DNA of 64,000 nt from Dendrolimus kikuchii (Eukaryota; Arthropoda; Insecta; Lepidoptera; Lasiocampidae): NCBI GenBank assembly GCA_019925095.2, contig CM034395.1, positions 14,554,213-14,618,212 on the forward strand, written 5' to 3'. Every line of letters begins with the position of its first letter. The first letter of the stretch is position 1. Below the pieces are notes generated by a model, which saw only the letters and a list, made by a program, of their open reading frames with translations, made no database searches and was not told the DNA's origin. A program made the translations under genes and the position numbers. Of the stretch, positions 63,676 to 64,000 are shown in pieces.

Positions 63676-63884
63676 TCTTAATTAGAACTGTATATTATCT
63701 AGACGTAATAATAAAAATATACTAGGTCGATGTCTGTACTTTGGAGATATTGAAGAAAACTAATATAGGGGGTCTTTATTAGAGCAACAAAAGCCAAAAC
63801 AATAATTTTACATTACACGTACAAGTTAAGATAATGGGGCGTAAAAAGTTCATATATTGTAGGCAACATCGGTGGCAATGCTGC
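63676..63884. other. Non-coding 3' part of the IS630-like transposon
   Basis: AT-rich stretch between the transposase stop codon and the right terminal inverted repeat (about 63885-63924). No other gene. Confidence 0.5.
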
Positions 63885-63926
63885 CAATGCCCAAGGCAGG
63901 GGACATCTTATGGTGAACGGGCTGTA

Positions 63927-64000
63927 GTGGCCAGAGTCCAACATTGGTAGCACCTTTGGTGTTGTTATAAATATCCATAAGCAATGGTCCAACAAGTGGG
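63927..64000 (+). mobile_element. SINE-like element, copy S2, right part (runs off the window)
   Basis: Continues the interrupted SINE: 'gtggccagagtccaacattg', 'agcacctttggtgttg', 'atatccataagcaatggt'. Cut by the window edge. Confidence 0.8.

Larger units (their letters stand above)
61585..63924 (+). mobile_element. IS630/mariner-type DNA transposon inserted at TA
   Basis: 2,340 bp, ends cagaccgttcacc... and ...ggtgaacgggctg. The terminal inverted repeat runs ~30 bp to 'tgtcccctgcc'. TA dinucleotides flank both sides (61583-61584, 63925-63926) inside a SINE, and the SINE alignment to S3 proves the TA target. It carries one spliced transposase gene, now broken. Confidence 0.85.

Overview
The window looks like lepidopteran (butterfly or moth) nuclear DNA. 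It is AT-rich and eukaryotic, with spliced genes and very few host exons, and most of its length is transposable elements stacked inside one another. Evidence for the assignment: short interspersed repeats ending in the lepidopteran-style tail 'acgcggacgaagtcgcggg', R1-clade LINEs, BEL/Pao, Ty3/gypsy, Penelope-like, RTE, Merlin, PIF/Harbinger, IS630/Tc1/mariner-type elements and MITEs, plus a terminal exon that matches the insect roadkill/SPOP protein. Calls rest on reading the sequence and recalled family motifs; no database was searched.

Layout. 1-8.8 kb: two or more exons of an unrecognised acidic host gene on the minus strand (7196-7035 spliced in phase to 6161-5946, possibly 1126-1035 and 458-367), interrupted by two related repeats that each carry a different minisatellite (1.7-2.65 kb and 3.13-3.64 kb) and by SINE-like repeats. 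8.8-15.3 kb: R1-clade LINE copy 1 (plus). 15.3-16.65 kb: AT-rich DNA, an AT microsatellite and a LINE fragment. 16.66-28.04 kb: one decayed BEL/Pao LTR element (minus, 5-bp target duplication ATGAT) into which three elements have been inserted: an RTE LINE, a Penelope-like element with a GIY-YIG domain, and a 6.9-kb insertion made of two head-to-tail ~3.4-kb units that each hold a mariner pseudogene. 28.4-33.8 kb: a CR1/L2-type LINE interrupted by R1-clade copy 3 (minus). 34.1-35.3 kb: a Merlin transposase gene with one intron. 36.6-37.4 kb: LINE 3' fragment with a hairpin. 37.59-44.85 kb: full-length R1-clade copy 2 (plus, 16-bp target duplication), followed by copy 4 (3' end only, minus) and a SINE. 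46.2-49.7 kb: a Penelope-end palindrome, then PIF/Harbinger remains (transposase plus a convergent Myb-like ORF). 49.71-54.63 kb: a young Ty3/gypsy element (minus) with one intact gag-pol ORF and near-identical LTRs. 55.1-56.6 kb: IS630-like and Tc1-like remains. 56.6-61.1 kb: AT-rich DNA with two fold-back elements, probably partly the 3' UTR of the roadkill/SPOP gene whose last coding exon is 61254-61101 (minus). 61.4-64 kb: an IS630/mariner-type transposon inserted at a TA inside a SINE, with another SINE inside its transposase.

How it fits together. Apart from the roadkill/SPOP exon and the left-hand acidic gene, the coding sequence is selfish DNA. The nesting gives a relative history: the BEL/Pao element is the oldest large layer and the gypsy element (one LTR mismatch in 204 bp) among the youngest. 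I see no operon-like system, CRISPR array, rRNA or tRNA gene. The strongest unusual signals are: the triple-nested BEL/Pao relict with every target duplication readable; the R1-clade ORF1 that is one base too long in one copy and one base too short in the other at the same C/A/G homopolymer block; an otherwise open Merlin gene that appears to have lost its third catalytic acidic residue; and paired repeats that carry unrelated minisatellites at the same internal position.
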